From Candidatus Bariatricus faecipullorum (lineage in GTDB: Bacteria > Bacillota > Clostridia > Lachnospirales > Lachnospiraceae), in contig DWYV01000050.1 of assembly GCA_019118525.1 (NCBI GenBank), positions 1 through 64,000 of the forward strand: a DNA stretch of 64,000 bases. Reading direction: 5' to 3'. The notes under the pieces were generated by a model. That model made no database searches and had not been told where the DNA came from. It saw only the letters and a list, made by a program, of their open reading frames with translations. This document shows, piece after piece, positions 26,295 to 33,756 of this stretch. Position 1 is the stretch's first letter; each line of letters opens with the position of its first letter. The position numbers and the translations under genes are program-made.

Positions 26295-26792
26295 CTATTC
26301 CGGTATCTCGAAGGGAATCCCGTGCTTTGCGAAAAACTGCTGCGCCTCCTTGTCCCAGGCCTGTTCCAGGCTTTTGTCCAGGGTGAACAGGTTCAGGGAA
26401 GTGCCGGTAGTGCAGGAAAGTTCCGTCCCGTTAAAGTGGAAATTCAGGTAAAGTCCCTGCACGTCTTCCGGTGTAAGGGAAAGGTTTTCCTGTTCCAGAA
26501 GCCGGACGGTGTCCGGCCGGGAAAGGGCAAGGATAAACCGGAAATTCAGCGGGGTGCGTTTCCCCCGGATAAGGGAAAAACAGTATTCCCGCTGTTCCTG
26601 CCAGAGGGAGAACTCCCGGTCGGGAGCCTCCTCTTCTCCTGCCTGATGGAAGAATTCTTTGTGAAGCCTTCCGTCAATGTGGAACTGACAGAACGTGGTG
26701 ATTTCTCCTTCTATCAGAAGAAAGGAATCGAAGATGGCAGACCGCAGAAGGGCATTCATGCATGCCCGGGTCTCCGGCTGAAAGATTTTCAT
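26295..26792 (-). CDS. DUF5721-like hypothetical protein
   Basis: Soluble protein of 165 residues. The opening (MKIFQPETRACMNALLRSAIFDSFLLIEGEITTFCQFHIDGR) resembles the DUF5721 family found mainly in Lachnospiraceae; I recall that family but could not check it. The body has alternating beta-like segments (LNFRFILALS, LYLNFHFNGTELSCTTG) and no obvious catalytic motif. It is the last gene of a three-gene minus-strand stretch; the membrane protein gene ends 20 bp upstream of its start. Confidence 0.7.
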   Translation of the reverse strand: MKIFQPETRACMNALLRSAIFDSFLLIEGEITTFCQFHIDGRLHKEFFHQAGEEEAPDREFSLWQEQREYCFSLIRGKRTPLNFRFILALSRPDTVRLLEQENLSLTPEDVQGLYLNFHFNGTELSCTTGTSLNLFTLDKSLEQAWDKEAQQFFAKHGIPFEIPE

Positions 26793-26812
26793 GAAAGCAG
26801 CCTCCTGGTCAT

Positions 26813-27292
26813 TTATTCTGCCGTGCCCTTTAAAGAACGGCAGTAGTACAGTTTGAATCCGCCCCGGATGATGGACGTGACGACAGCAGATGCAATCAGG
26901 GTCGCAAATACCGTGAAATTGAAGTATCCTGCAATCACGCCTGCCACCAGGAGCAGGATTATCGATACATTGACGGCGGATGCGCCGGATTTCCAGTGAA
27001 TGTACCGGTTCCGCTCATCGTGCTCTTCGTAGTAGAGCTGTTTCAGACGGTTTTCGTCCTTCAGGGCTTTCTGATAGCGGACGATGGTGAAAAGGGCCAC
27101 GGCCAGGATACCGGACAGCAGACCCAGCTGAAAACCGCTCATGTAGTCGGACAGATGGGGATTCTCGAGACGAACCGGAATGACGCCGGAGACAGATGCT
27201 ATAAGCAGCAGCAGAATACAGGCGGCAAAGCCCCGGCTCTGGTTGAGTTTCCTGCGGATATCTTTTTCCATACGGGCTAATTTTTCATTCAT
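26813..27292 (-). CDS. Four-span membrane protein, partner of an XRE regulator
   Basis: Protein of 159 residues with a basic amphipathic N-terminus, two spans (about 20-40 and 50-70), a charged cytoplasmic stretch (RYQKALKDENRLKQLYYEEHDERNR), and two more spans (about 100-145). Pairs of a short XRE regulator and a membrane protein of this shape are common in Firmicutes. The function is not known. Three bp separate it from the regulator gene. Confidence 0.8.
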   Translation of the reverse strand: MNEKLARMEKDIRRKLNQSRGFAACILLLLIASVSGVIPVRLENPHLSDYMSGFQLGLLSGILAVALFTIVRYQKALKDENRLKQLYYEEHDERNRYIHWKSGASAVNVSIILLLVAGVIAGYFNFTVFATLIASAVVTSIIRGGFKLYYCRSLKGTAE

Positions 27293-27295
27293 GGC

Positions 27296-27502
27296 TTAAT
27301 CCTCCTCAATCTCGCTGAAATCAAACATCTCTTCAATCGTGACGCCAAAATAGTGTGCAATTTTGTAGGCCAGCACCAGTGAGGCTGTATATTTTTCCGT
27401 CTCGATAGAGGTGATGGTCTGCCGGGTCGTGCCGACGGCGTCTGCCAGCTCGGCCTGGGATAACTTATGGGTTTTTCGGAATTCCTTGATTTTCGTTTTC
27501 AC
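27296..27502 (-). CDS. Small XRE-family (Cro/CI-type) transcriptional regulator
   Basis: Protein of 68 residues that is almost entirely a helix-turn-helix domain: LSQAELADAVGTTRQTITSIETEKYTASLVLAYKIAHYFGVTIEEMF. It resembles the YozG-like regulators that precede small membrane proteins. Its promoter region carries several TGCAAA motifs that may be its own operators. Confidence 0.92.
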   Translation of the reverse strand: MKTKIKEFRKTHKLSQAELADAVGTTRQTITSIETEKYTASLVLAYKIAHYFGVTIEEMFDFSEIEED

Positions 27503-27509
27503 AACCTGC

Positions 27510-27594
27510 CTCTTTTCTGTCTGGTTTGCAATGTCTGCTTTGCAATTTTAGTATAGTTTGCTTTGCAGAAAATGTCAAGTTAATTTTGCAAAAT
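27510..27594 (-). promoter_or_regulatory. Promoter of the XRE operon with repeated TGCAAA motifs
   Basis: On the minus strand TTGACA (27573-27578), 17-bp spacer, TATACT (27550-27555): near-consensus. TTTGCA or its complement occurs about five times within 85 bp, before, inside and after the promoter, consistent with cooperative binding by the small XRE protein. Confidence 0.7.
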
Positions 27595-27644
27595 AAAAGA
27601 AAAGAATTTTGCGGACCGGTTTTGGGGGAAGTGGGGCGGGAGGT

Positions 27645-27673
27645 TTGACTTTTTCTCTATAACAAAGTAAAAT
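27645..27673 (+). promoter_or_regulatory. Sigma-A promoter of the aminopeptidase operon
   Basis: TTGACT (27645-27650), 17-bp spacer, TAAAAT (27668-27673), 33 bp before the ATG of the M18 peptidase. Confidence 0.75.
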
Positions 27674-27706
27674 AAAACTATATGCGTATATGGGGGAGAA
27701 GATATT

Positions 27707-28996
27707 ATGAAAGAAACTAAAGAAATTCGAAATCTGGCGTATTTTACAGAGACGGCGGTCTCCCCGTTTCACACGGTGGAGGCTGTCCGGAATGTTTTAC
27801 ATAAGGAAGAATTTGAGGAACTGCCTTTTTCCGGCGGGTGGAAGCTGGAAAGGGGCGGAAAATACCTGGTATCCGTGTATGACTCGCTGGTCTTTGCCTT
27901 TACGGTAGGCAAAGAGTGGGAACCCGGGGACGGCCTGCGGATGGCCGCGGCCCATGGGGACTTTCCGGGCTTCCGCGTGAAACCCTGTCCGGAAGTGCGT
28001 ACCGGCGACTACGTGCGGCTGAATGTGGAAACCTACGGCGGGGTCAACCTGATGAGCTGGCTGGACCGGCCGCTTTCCCTGGCGGGCCGGGTGGCGCTCC
28101 GCTCGGCGGATGTGTTCCGTCCGGAACTCAGACTGGTGGATTTTCGGGAGCCGCTTCTGGTGATACCGAATATTGCCATCCACATGGAGCGGGACCTGAA
28201 TAAAGGGATTGAGCTGAACCGGCAGGTGCATATGCTGCCCCTGTTTGCCCTGGACCAGGACCAGAAGGAAGACGTGTTTACGGGATTTTTGGCGGAAAAG
28301 CTGGGCGTGAAAAAAGAGGACATTCTGGATTATGAGCTGAATGTATATAATCCGGAGAAGGGAGCCTTCAGTGGACCGGAGGGAGAATTCTATTCTTCTC
28401 CCCGACTGGACAATCTGACTTCCGTCTCCGCCCTGGTGGACGGAATCACCGCGGGCGGCCGGGACAGAGGCGTTAATCTGATGGTGGTGTTCGACCATGA
28501 GGAAGTGGGGAGCCAGACCAAGCAGGGAGCCGGATCCACGGTATTTCCGCTGGTGCTGGAAAAGATATACGGGGCGCTTGGAAGCAGTCGGACGGCCCTG
28601 ACGGAAGTACTGCCCCAGTCCATGCTGCTGTCCGTGGATGTGAGCCATGCCATGCATCCGGCATACGAAGCCAAAAACGACATTACCAGCAAAAACATGC
28701 CGGGACGGGGCTTTGCCATCAAGGAGGCCTGCTCCCAGTCCTATGCTACCGACAGCCGTGCGGTGGCCGTGGTACAGCAGATCTGCGACAGTGAGAAGAT
28801 TCCCTGCCAGAAATATGTGAACCGGTCAGATATCGCCGGGGGAGGAACCCTGGGAAGTATTGCGTCGGCGATTCTCCCCGTTCCCACGGTAGATATGGGA
28901 GTCCCCCTTCTGGCCATGCATTCCAGCCGGGAGCTGATGGGAACCAGGGACCAGGAGAGTCTCTGCGAAATGCTGCGGGCATATTATACACTGTAA
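27707..28996 (+). CDS. M18-family aminopeptidase
   Basis: Cytosolic zinc aminopeptidase of 429 residues, normal M18 size. The metal ligands are visible: AAAHGDFPGFRVKP (His), SPRLDNLTSVSALVDG (Asp), VFDHEEVGSQT (Glu-Glu) and VDVSHAMHP; a further His occurs in the C-terminal VPLLAMHSSRELMG. It removes N-terminal residues, often acidic ones, from peptides. It is followed after 31 bp by an SGNH hydrolase gene and may share its promoter. Confidence 0.95.
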   Translation: MKETKEIRNLAYFTETAVSPFHTVEAVRNVLHKEEFEELPFSGGWKLERGGKYLVSVYDSLVFAFTVGKEWEPGDGLRMAAAHGDFPGFRVKPCPEVRTGDYVRLNVETYGGVNLMSWLDRPLSLAGRVALRSADVFRPELRLVDFREPLLVIPNIAIHMERDLNKGIELNRQVHMLPLFALDQDQKEDVFTGFLAEKLGVKKEDILDYELNVYNPEKGAFSGPEGEFYSSPRLDNLTSVSALVDGITAGGRDRGVNLMVVFDHEEVGSQTKQGAGSTVFPLVLEKIYGALGSSRTALTEVLPQSMLLSVDVSHAMHPAYEAKNDITSKNMPGRGFAIKEACSQSYATDSRAVAVVQQICDSEKIPCQKYVNRSDIAGGGTLGSIASAILPVPTVDMGVPLLAMHSSRELMGTRDQESLCEMLRAYYTL

Positions 28997-29027
28997 GAGA
29001 AAGGTACGGTAAAGGAAGAATGTTACC

Positions 29028-29807
29028 ATGAAAAAACACATAGATAAGAGCCGCCTGGAGGAAGTCCGGCGGAAAAAGATGCTGCTTACGGCAGCGGCGG
29101 TGATTGTGGTGGCCACCATCTGTATCAGCGTGGCCCTGTCCCATATATCCGCCCGGAACGTGGATACATCCAGAGGACTTGCGGCCATTGAGGAACTGGA
29201 GAATACGGATGTGGCGGAGATTGAAAACCAGATAGAAGAACTGGAAAAGGCGGAGCGTCAGGAGGACGAGGACTGGCAGAACCGGCCCCTCTCCCAGAAG
29301 TTTGAACATTCCGTGGTGATAGGAGATTCCATTGCCAGCGGCTTTTCCACTTACGGAGTGCTGAGCGCTTCCTCCGTTGCGGCGGAAGTGGGAATGACCC
29401 TGACGGAAATCGGGGACCTGCTGGATACAGCGGCAGGGCTGAACCCGGAAAACGTTTTTTTCTCCCTGGGACTGAATGACATTACGGCTACGGCAGGCAA
29501 TACGGAAGAGTTTGTAAAAAATTACCAGAGCGTGGTGGATACCCTGCGGGAAAAAGTGCCGGATGTGGAAATTTACATCAATGCTGTTCTTCCGGTACGC
29601 TCCGACGTGCTGGAGGACCATCCGGAATACAACGACATTGACGCGTACAACAAAGCCCTTCAGTCATTCTGCGAGGAGGCCTCCGTCACCTTTGTGGACT
29701 GTACGGACCTGGTACAGGAGGACTATTTCGAGCAGGACGGCGAACATTTTAAATCCGATTTCTATACCCTCTGGGGAGAGCGGATGGCGGAGGTGGCAGG
29801 ACTTTGA
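29028..29807 (+). CDS. Membrane-anchored SGNH/GDSL hydrolase
   Basis: Protein of 259 residues: basic N-terminus, one span (about 18-38), a Glu-rich stretch (50-85) and an SGNH domain facing outward. The nucleophile is Ser101 in VVIGDSIASGF, block III is SLGLNDIT, and the Asp/His pair is in DGEHFKSDFYTLWG. It is probably an esterase or acetyltransferase-like enzyme acting on cell-envelope sugars, because DUF4358, MBOAT and DHHW genes follow directly. Its stop overlaps the next start (TTGA). Confidence 0.87.
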   Translation: MKKHIDKSRLEEVRRKKMLLTAAAVIVVATICISVALSHISARNVDTSRGLAAIEELENTDVAEIENQIEELEKAERQEDEDWQNRPLSQKFEHSVVIGDSIASGFSTYGVLSASSVAAEVGMTLTEIGDLLDTAAGLNPENVFFSLGLNDITATAGNTEEFVKNYQSVVDTLREKVPDVEIYINAVLPVRSDVLEDHPEYNDIDAYNKALQSFCEEASVTFVDCTDLVQEDYFEQDGEHFKSDFYTLWGERMAEVAGL

Positions 29808-30313
29808 GTGTACAGAAGAAAAAACAGGAAAAAAAGAACCGTCCGGATATTCTGAATCTTATCCGGTACGGAATCGCGGCGGCCGTGGTTGTCTATATCG
29901 GCGTCCTGCTGGCCCTCCGGGGAAACAGCAGCACTCCTTTTGACCAGGTGGAGGCCGCGGTGGAGGAAACCATGGATGTTTCCACTTTGAAAAAGGGTTC
30001 CAGCCAGGAACTGAAACGCTTCTACGGCTTCAGCGAGAGCGACTGCGACAGCGTCTGCCTCTATGTGCCGGAGGAGTCCATGGCAGTGGAGGAGATGCTG
30101 CTTGTAAAGACGAAAAACGGTTCCGGGACAGAAAGTATCCGGGAAGCCATGGAGTCCAGGCGGGATACCCAGATACAGAATTATGAGGGGTATGGTCCGG
30201 AGCAGGTAAAGCTCCTGGAAGAATCGGTCATCAAAGAAAAAGGTGACTATATCATCTATATCGTGTCCCCAAACGCCCAGAGCGTGGCGAATGCGTTTAC
30301 GGATGTGCTGTAA
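29804..30313 (+). CDS. DUF4358 membrane-anchored protein
   Basis: Protein of 169 residues with one N-terminal span (about 18-38) and an extracytoplasmic DUF4358-type domain (FDQVEAAVEETMDVSTLKKGSSQELKRFYG; CLYVPEESMAVEEMLLVK; NAQSVANAF). The start codon is TTG at 29804, overlapping the SGNH stop by four bases, with GGCGGAGGTGGCAGG upstream. The family often accompanies MBOAT acyltransferases in Clostridia; its role is not established. Confidence 0.85.
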   Translation: MSVQKKKQEKKNRPDILNLIRYGIAAAVVVYIGVLLALRGNSSTPFDQVEAAVEETMDVSTLKKGSSQELKRFYGFSESDCDSVCLYVPEESMAVEEMLLVKTKNGSGTESIREAMESRRDTQIQNYEGYGPEQVKLLEESVIKEKGDYIIYIVSPNAQSVANAFTDVL

Positions 30314-30336
30314 ACGGAAGAGGGAGGAACTGAGGA

Positions 30337-31743
30337 ATGAGTTTTAGCAGCATCCTGTTTATTTTCATTTTTCTGCCGGTTATGCTGGTAATCTATTATG
30401 TGGCGCCCCGTTTTCTGAAAAACGGCGTGCTGCTTCTGGGGTCCCTGGTCTTTTATGCCTGGGGAGATCCGGTTTATGTGATTCTTTTGCTTCTGTCCGT
30501 GCTGTTCAACTATTTCAGCGGACTGGATATTGCGAGAAAGCAGGGGAAAAAACGGGCCCGCATGAGGAGCATGCTCTTTGCGGTCTGCGTCAACCTTCTG
30601 ATTCTCGGATTTTTTAAATATTACGGATTCCTGACAGAGTCCCTGAACAGGATTCTGCCTTTTGATATTCCGGTATGGGAACTGGCGGCGCCTCTTGGGA
30701 TTTCCTATTTTACCTTTCAGGCGCTGTCCTATATCTGGGATGTATACCGCGGTATGGCGCCGGTTCAGACCGGGGTGCTGAAGCTGGGACTCTACCTGGC
30801 CATGTTTCCCCAGATTACGTCCGGCCCCATCGTAAAGTACCGGGACATTGCCCCCCAGATTGAGCAGAGAGAGGAAAGCCTGGGAAAATTCGGACAGGGT
30901 ATTATGATTTTTGTCGTGGGTCTTTCCAAAAAACTCCTGCTTGCCAATACGCTGGGGCAGGTGCATACTTATGTTGCGGGACTTTCCCCGGACCAGGTGT
31001 CCGTGCTGACAGCATGGGTGGGGTGTCTGGCCTATACGTTCCAGATTTATTTTGACTTTGGCGGATATTCGGACATGGCCCGCGGAATCGGAAAAATGTT
31101 TGGATTTGAACTTCCCCGGAATTTCGATTACCCCTATCTCTCAAAGAGTGTAACCGAATTCTGGCGGAGATGGCATATGTCTCTGGGCCAGTGGTTCCGG
31201 GATTACGTGTATATTCCCATGGGTGGCAACCGGGTCAGCGTGCCAAGACATCTGCTGAACCTGCTCACCGTCTGGTTTCTGACCGGACTCTGGCATGGCG
31301 CAGGATGGAATTTTATCGTCTGGGGACTTTATTACGGCGTGGTGCTGATTCTGGAGAAGTATCTTTACGGACGGTTCCTGGAGAAGCTGCCGGAGGGCGT
31401 GCGTATCGTATATAACATGCTGCTTGTCATGGCAGGCTGGGTGCTGTTCTTTTCGCCGGATCTTTCCGGAGCGCTGGCCTGGCTTGGAAGAATGGCCGGG
31501 ATAGGAGCCGCCGGAATCGTGGATTCCCGGGCAGTGTATCTTCTGAAGACGAACTGGCTTTTCTGGGCGGCGGCCATTGTGGGAAGCACCCCGGTAGTAA
31601 AACGGATGTATCTGCTGTTTGCCCAGGACGGAAAACGGACCCGTCCCGTAGCGGGAGCACTGATACTGGCAGGGCTGTTTTTCCTCTGCATCGCATATCT
31701 TGTGACAGAGAGCTATCAGCCGTTCTTATATGTACAGTTTTAA
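30337..31743 (+). CDS. MBOAT-family membrane O-acyltransferase (AlgI/DltB-like)
   Basis: Protein of 468 residues with about ten or more spans. The MBOAT core motif is complete, including TEFWRRWHMSLGQWFRDYVYIPMGG and the active-site histidine in LTGLWHGAGWNFIVWG. Such proteins move acyl (usually acetyl) groups across the membrane for transfer to polysaccharides by a partner SGNH/AlgJ/DHHW protein. Both kinds of partner flank it. Confidence 0.94.
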   Translation: MSFSSILFIFIFLPVMLVIYYVAPRFLKNGVLLLGSLVFYAWGDPVYVILLLLSVLFNYFSGLDIARKQGKKRARMRSMLFAVCVNLLILGFFKYYGFLTESLNRILPFDIPVWELAAPLGISYFTFQALSYIWDVYRGMAPVQTGVLKLGLYLAMFPQITSGPIVKYRDIAPQIEQREESLGKFGQGIMIFVVGLSKKLLLANTLGQVHTYVAGLSPDQVSVLTAWVGCLAYTFQIYFDFGGYSDMARGIGKMFGFELPRNFDYPYLSKSVTEFWRRWHMSLGQWFRDYVYIPMGGNRVSVPRHLLNLLTVWFLTGLWHGAGWNFIVWGLYYGVVLILEKYLYGRFLEKLPEGVRIVYNMLLVMAGWVLFFSPDLSGALAWLGRMAGIGAAGIVDSRAVYLLKTNWLFWAAAIVGSTPVVKRMYLLFAQDGKRTRPVAGALILAGLFFLCIAYLVTESYQPFLYVQF

Positions 31744-31760
31744 ACTGAGGACTGACGGAT

Positions 31761-32990
31761 ATGGAAAAGGAAAAGAAAAAAAGAGCGCGAAAACAGAAAA
31801 GAAGTTTTTCCGGGAAAAACATCCCGCTTCCCCAGGGGAAACTGCGCAACTACGCAGTAATCTGGGCGCTGTTTATTCTGATTATCGCCGGTTTTGCCGT
31901 GGCAAACCTGGTTCACAAAGACCAGGAGGTCTCGGTGATGGAGAACCGTTCCCTGGCGCAGAAGCCGGAACTGACCTGGGAGGGCCTGGGCAGCGGGCGG
32001 TACATGCAGCAGTATGAAACCTGGCTTTCCGACCAGTTTGTGGGCCGGGACTTCTGGGTACAGCTGAAAACTTTTGCGGACAGCGCAGGCGGGAAAAAGG
32101 AAGAAAACGGCGTATTCCACGGAAAGCAGGGAATGCTGCTGGAGGATATTGCCGTGCCGGAGGAAAAGGCCCTGCAGGAAAAACTGGACGCCATGAAGAC
32201 TTATCAGGAACAGTACAGTGATTTGAACATGCACGTCCTTCTGGTGCCCAATGCGGCGGAAATTCAGTCGGACAGACTGCCGGCTTTTGCAGTGACCGCG
32301 GACCAGTCGGCTCTGCTGGCACAGGTGCAGGAGGAACTGGGAACCGGTTTTGACGGGATTGATGCGGGAAGTACCCTGGAGAACCATAAAGATGAGGAGA
32401 TTTATTATCATACCGACAATCACTGGACCACTCTGGGCGCCTGGTATGTGTTCCAGGATGCGGCGGAGAGTCTGGGCATTTCATCAGACAGCATGATTTC
32501 CATGGAACCCTGCGGAGTTTCCCGGGATTTTACGGGAAGCCTTTCCTCCATGAGCGGGTATGAGACCGGTTACAAGGAGCCTGTCTATATCTATCTTCCG
32601 GAAGGGGACGCGCCCCAGGTGGTGGTCAACTATGTGGAAGAGCAGAAAAAAACAGCCTCCCTTTACGATTCCTCCATGCTGGAGGGTCGGGACAAGTACG
32701 GAGTCTTCCTGGGAGGAAACCATCCGCTGATAGATATTAAGACAACGGCAGACAGTACCAGAAGGCTGCTGATTTTCAAGGATTCCTATGCAAACTGTTT
32801 CATTCCTTTCCTGACGCCCTATTTCCGGGAAATCCTGGTGGTGGACCCCCGGTACTATACAGGGAATCTGGAGGAGCTGATGGAGCAGAACCGTCTGACG
32901 GATGTGCTGTTTCTTTATAATGGAAATACGTTTTTCCAGGACCGGATGCTTTCCGGCGTCCTGGCTTCGGGGAGTACGGCAGATGAATAA
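31761..32990 (+). CDS. DHHW-family (AlgJ/AlgX-like) extracytoplasmic protein
   Basis: Protein of 409 residues: very basic N-terminus, one span (about 31-50), then an SGNH-like domain. MENRSLAQKPELTWEGL near residue 58 and YHTDNHWTTLGAWYVF near 215 are DHHW-family marks, the latter with the Asp/His pair; LLIFKDSYANCFIPFL supplies the candidate Ser near residue 340. It is likely the transferase that puts the acyl group delivered by MBOAT onto an envelope glycan. The 3' end overlaps the pseudouridine synthase gene by 8 bp. Confidence 0.9.
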   Translation: MEKEKKKRARKQKRSFSGKNIPLPQGKLRNYAVIWALFILIIAGFAVANLVHKDQEVSVMENRSLAQKPELTWEGLGSGRYMQQYETWLSDQFVGRDFWVQLKTFADSAGGKKEENGVFHGKQGMLLEDIAVPEEKALQEKLDAMKTYQEQYSDLNMHVLLVPNAAEIQSDRLPAFAVTADQSALLAQVQEELGTGFDGIDAGSTLENHKDEEIYYHTDNHWTTLGAWYVFQDAAESLGISSDSMISMEPCGVSRDFTGSLSSMSGYETGYKEPVYIYLPEGDAPQVVVNYVEEQKKTASLYDSSMLEGRDKYGVFLGGNHPLIDIKTTADSTRRLLIFKDSYANCFIPFLTPYFREILVVDPRYYTGNLEELMEQNRLTDVLFLYNGNTFFQDRMLSGVLASGSTADE

Positions 32991-33738
32991 GATGGAGCAG
33001 GAGTACCGCCGGCAGGGAATGCAGGAGGCGGTACGGCTGAATAAATATTTAAGCGACGCAGGGGTCTGTTCCCGGCGGGAGGCGGACAAACTGATTGCAG
33101 CGGGCCGTGTGACCGTGGACGGGAAAGGGGCCCGGCCCGGCATGAAGGTGGAACCCGCCCAGAGCGTCCGGATAGGGAAAAAAGAAATAAACTTCCAGGA
33201 CGACCTGGTGGTGCTGGCAGTGAACAAGCCCCGGGGCATCGTCTGCACGGAAGAGCGCAGAGAGCGGGACAGTATTATCCGTTTTCTCGACTACCCGGTG
33301 CGGATTACCTATGCGGGCCGGCTGGACAAGGATTCCGGGGGACTGCTTCTGATGACCAACTTCGGAGAGCTGATTAACCGTCTGATGCGGGCCCGGAACT
33401 ACCATGAAAAAGAATATAAGGTGACGGTGGATAAGCCGCTGACAGAGGAATTCCTGGCGCAGATGAGCCAGGGAGTTCCCATTCTGGACACGGTGACCCG
33501 TCCGTGTAAAATAGAAAAAACAGGGAAATATAAATTCCGTATTGTGCTGACCCAGGGGCTGAACCGGCAGATTCGCCGGATGTGCGAGGCCCTGGGCTAT
33601 GAAGTAAAGGAGCTCGTCCGGGTCCGGATTTCGGACATAGAACTGGGCAGTCTGAAACCGGGGCAGTACCGGAACCTGACAGACGAAGAGCTGGACCGGC
33701 TCTATGAACGTCTCTGGCTGCCGAACGGAGCTCTTTAG
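32983..33738 (+). CDS. rluF: RsuA/RluF-family rRNA pseudouridine synthase
   Basis: Protein of 251 residues: an S4 RNA-binding domain (VRLNKYLSDAGVCSRREADKLI) and a catalytic domain with the aspartate in YAGRLDKDSGGLLLMTN, then VTRPCKIEKTGKYKFRIVLTQGLNRQIRRMCEALGY. The QGLNRQIRRM block and overall length fit RluF (23S rRNA U2604) better than RsuA or RluB, but the target site is inference. ATG 32983 overlaps the preceding stop and follows GGGGAGTACGGC; ATG 32992 is an alternative. Confidence 0.87.
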   Translation: MNKMEQEYRRQGMQEAVRLNKYLSDAGVCSRREADKLIAAGRVTVDGKGARPGMKVEPAQSVRIGKKEINFQDDLVVLAVNKPRGIVCTEERRERDSIIRFLDYPVRITYAGRLDKDSGGLLLMTNFGELINRLMRARNYHEKEYKVTVDKPLTEEFLAQMSQGVPILDTVTRPCKIEKTGKYKFRIVLTQGLNRQIRRMCEALGYEVKELVRVRISDIELGSLKPGQYRNLTDEELDRLYERLWLPNGAL

Positions 33739-33756
33739 CGGAATTTGGGAGAGAAT

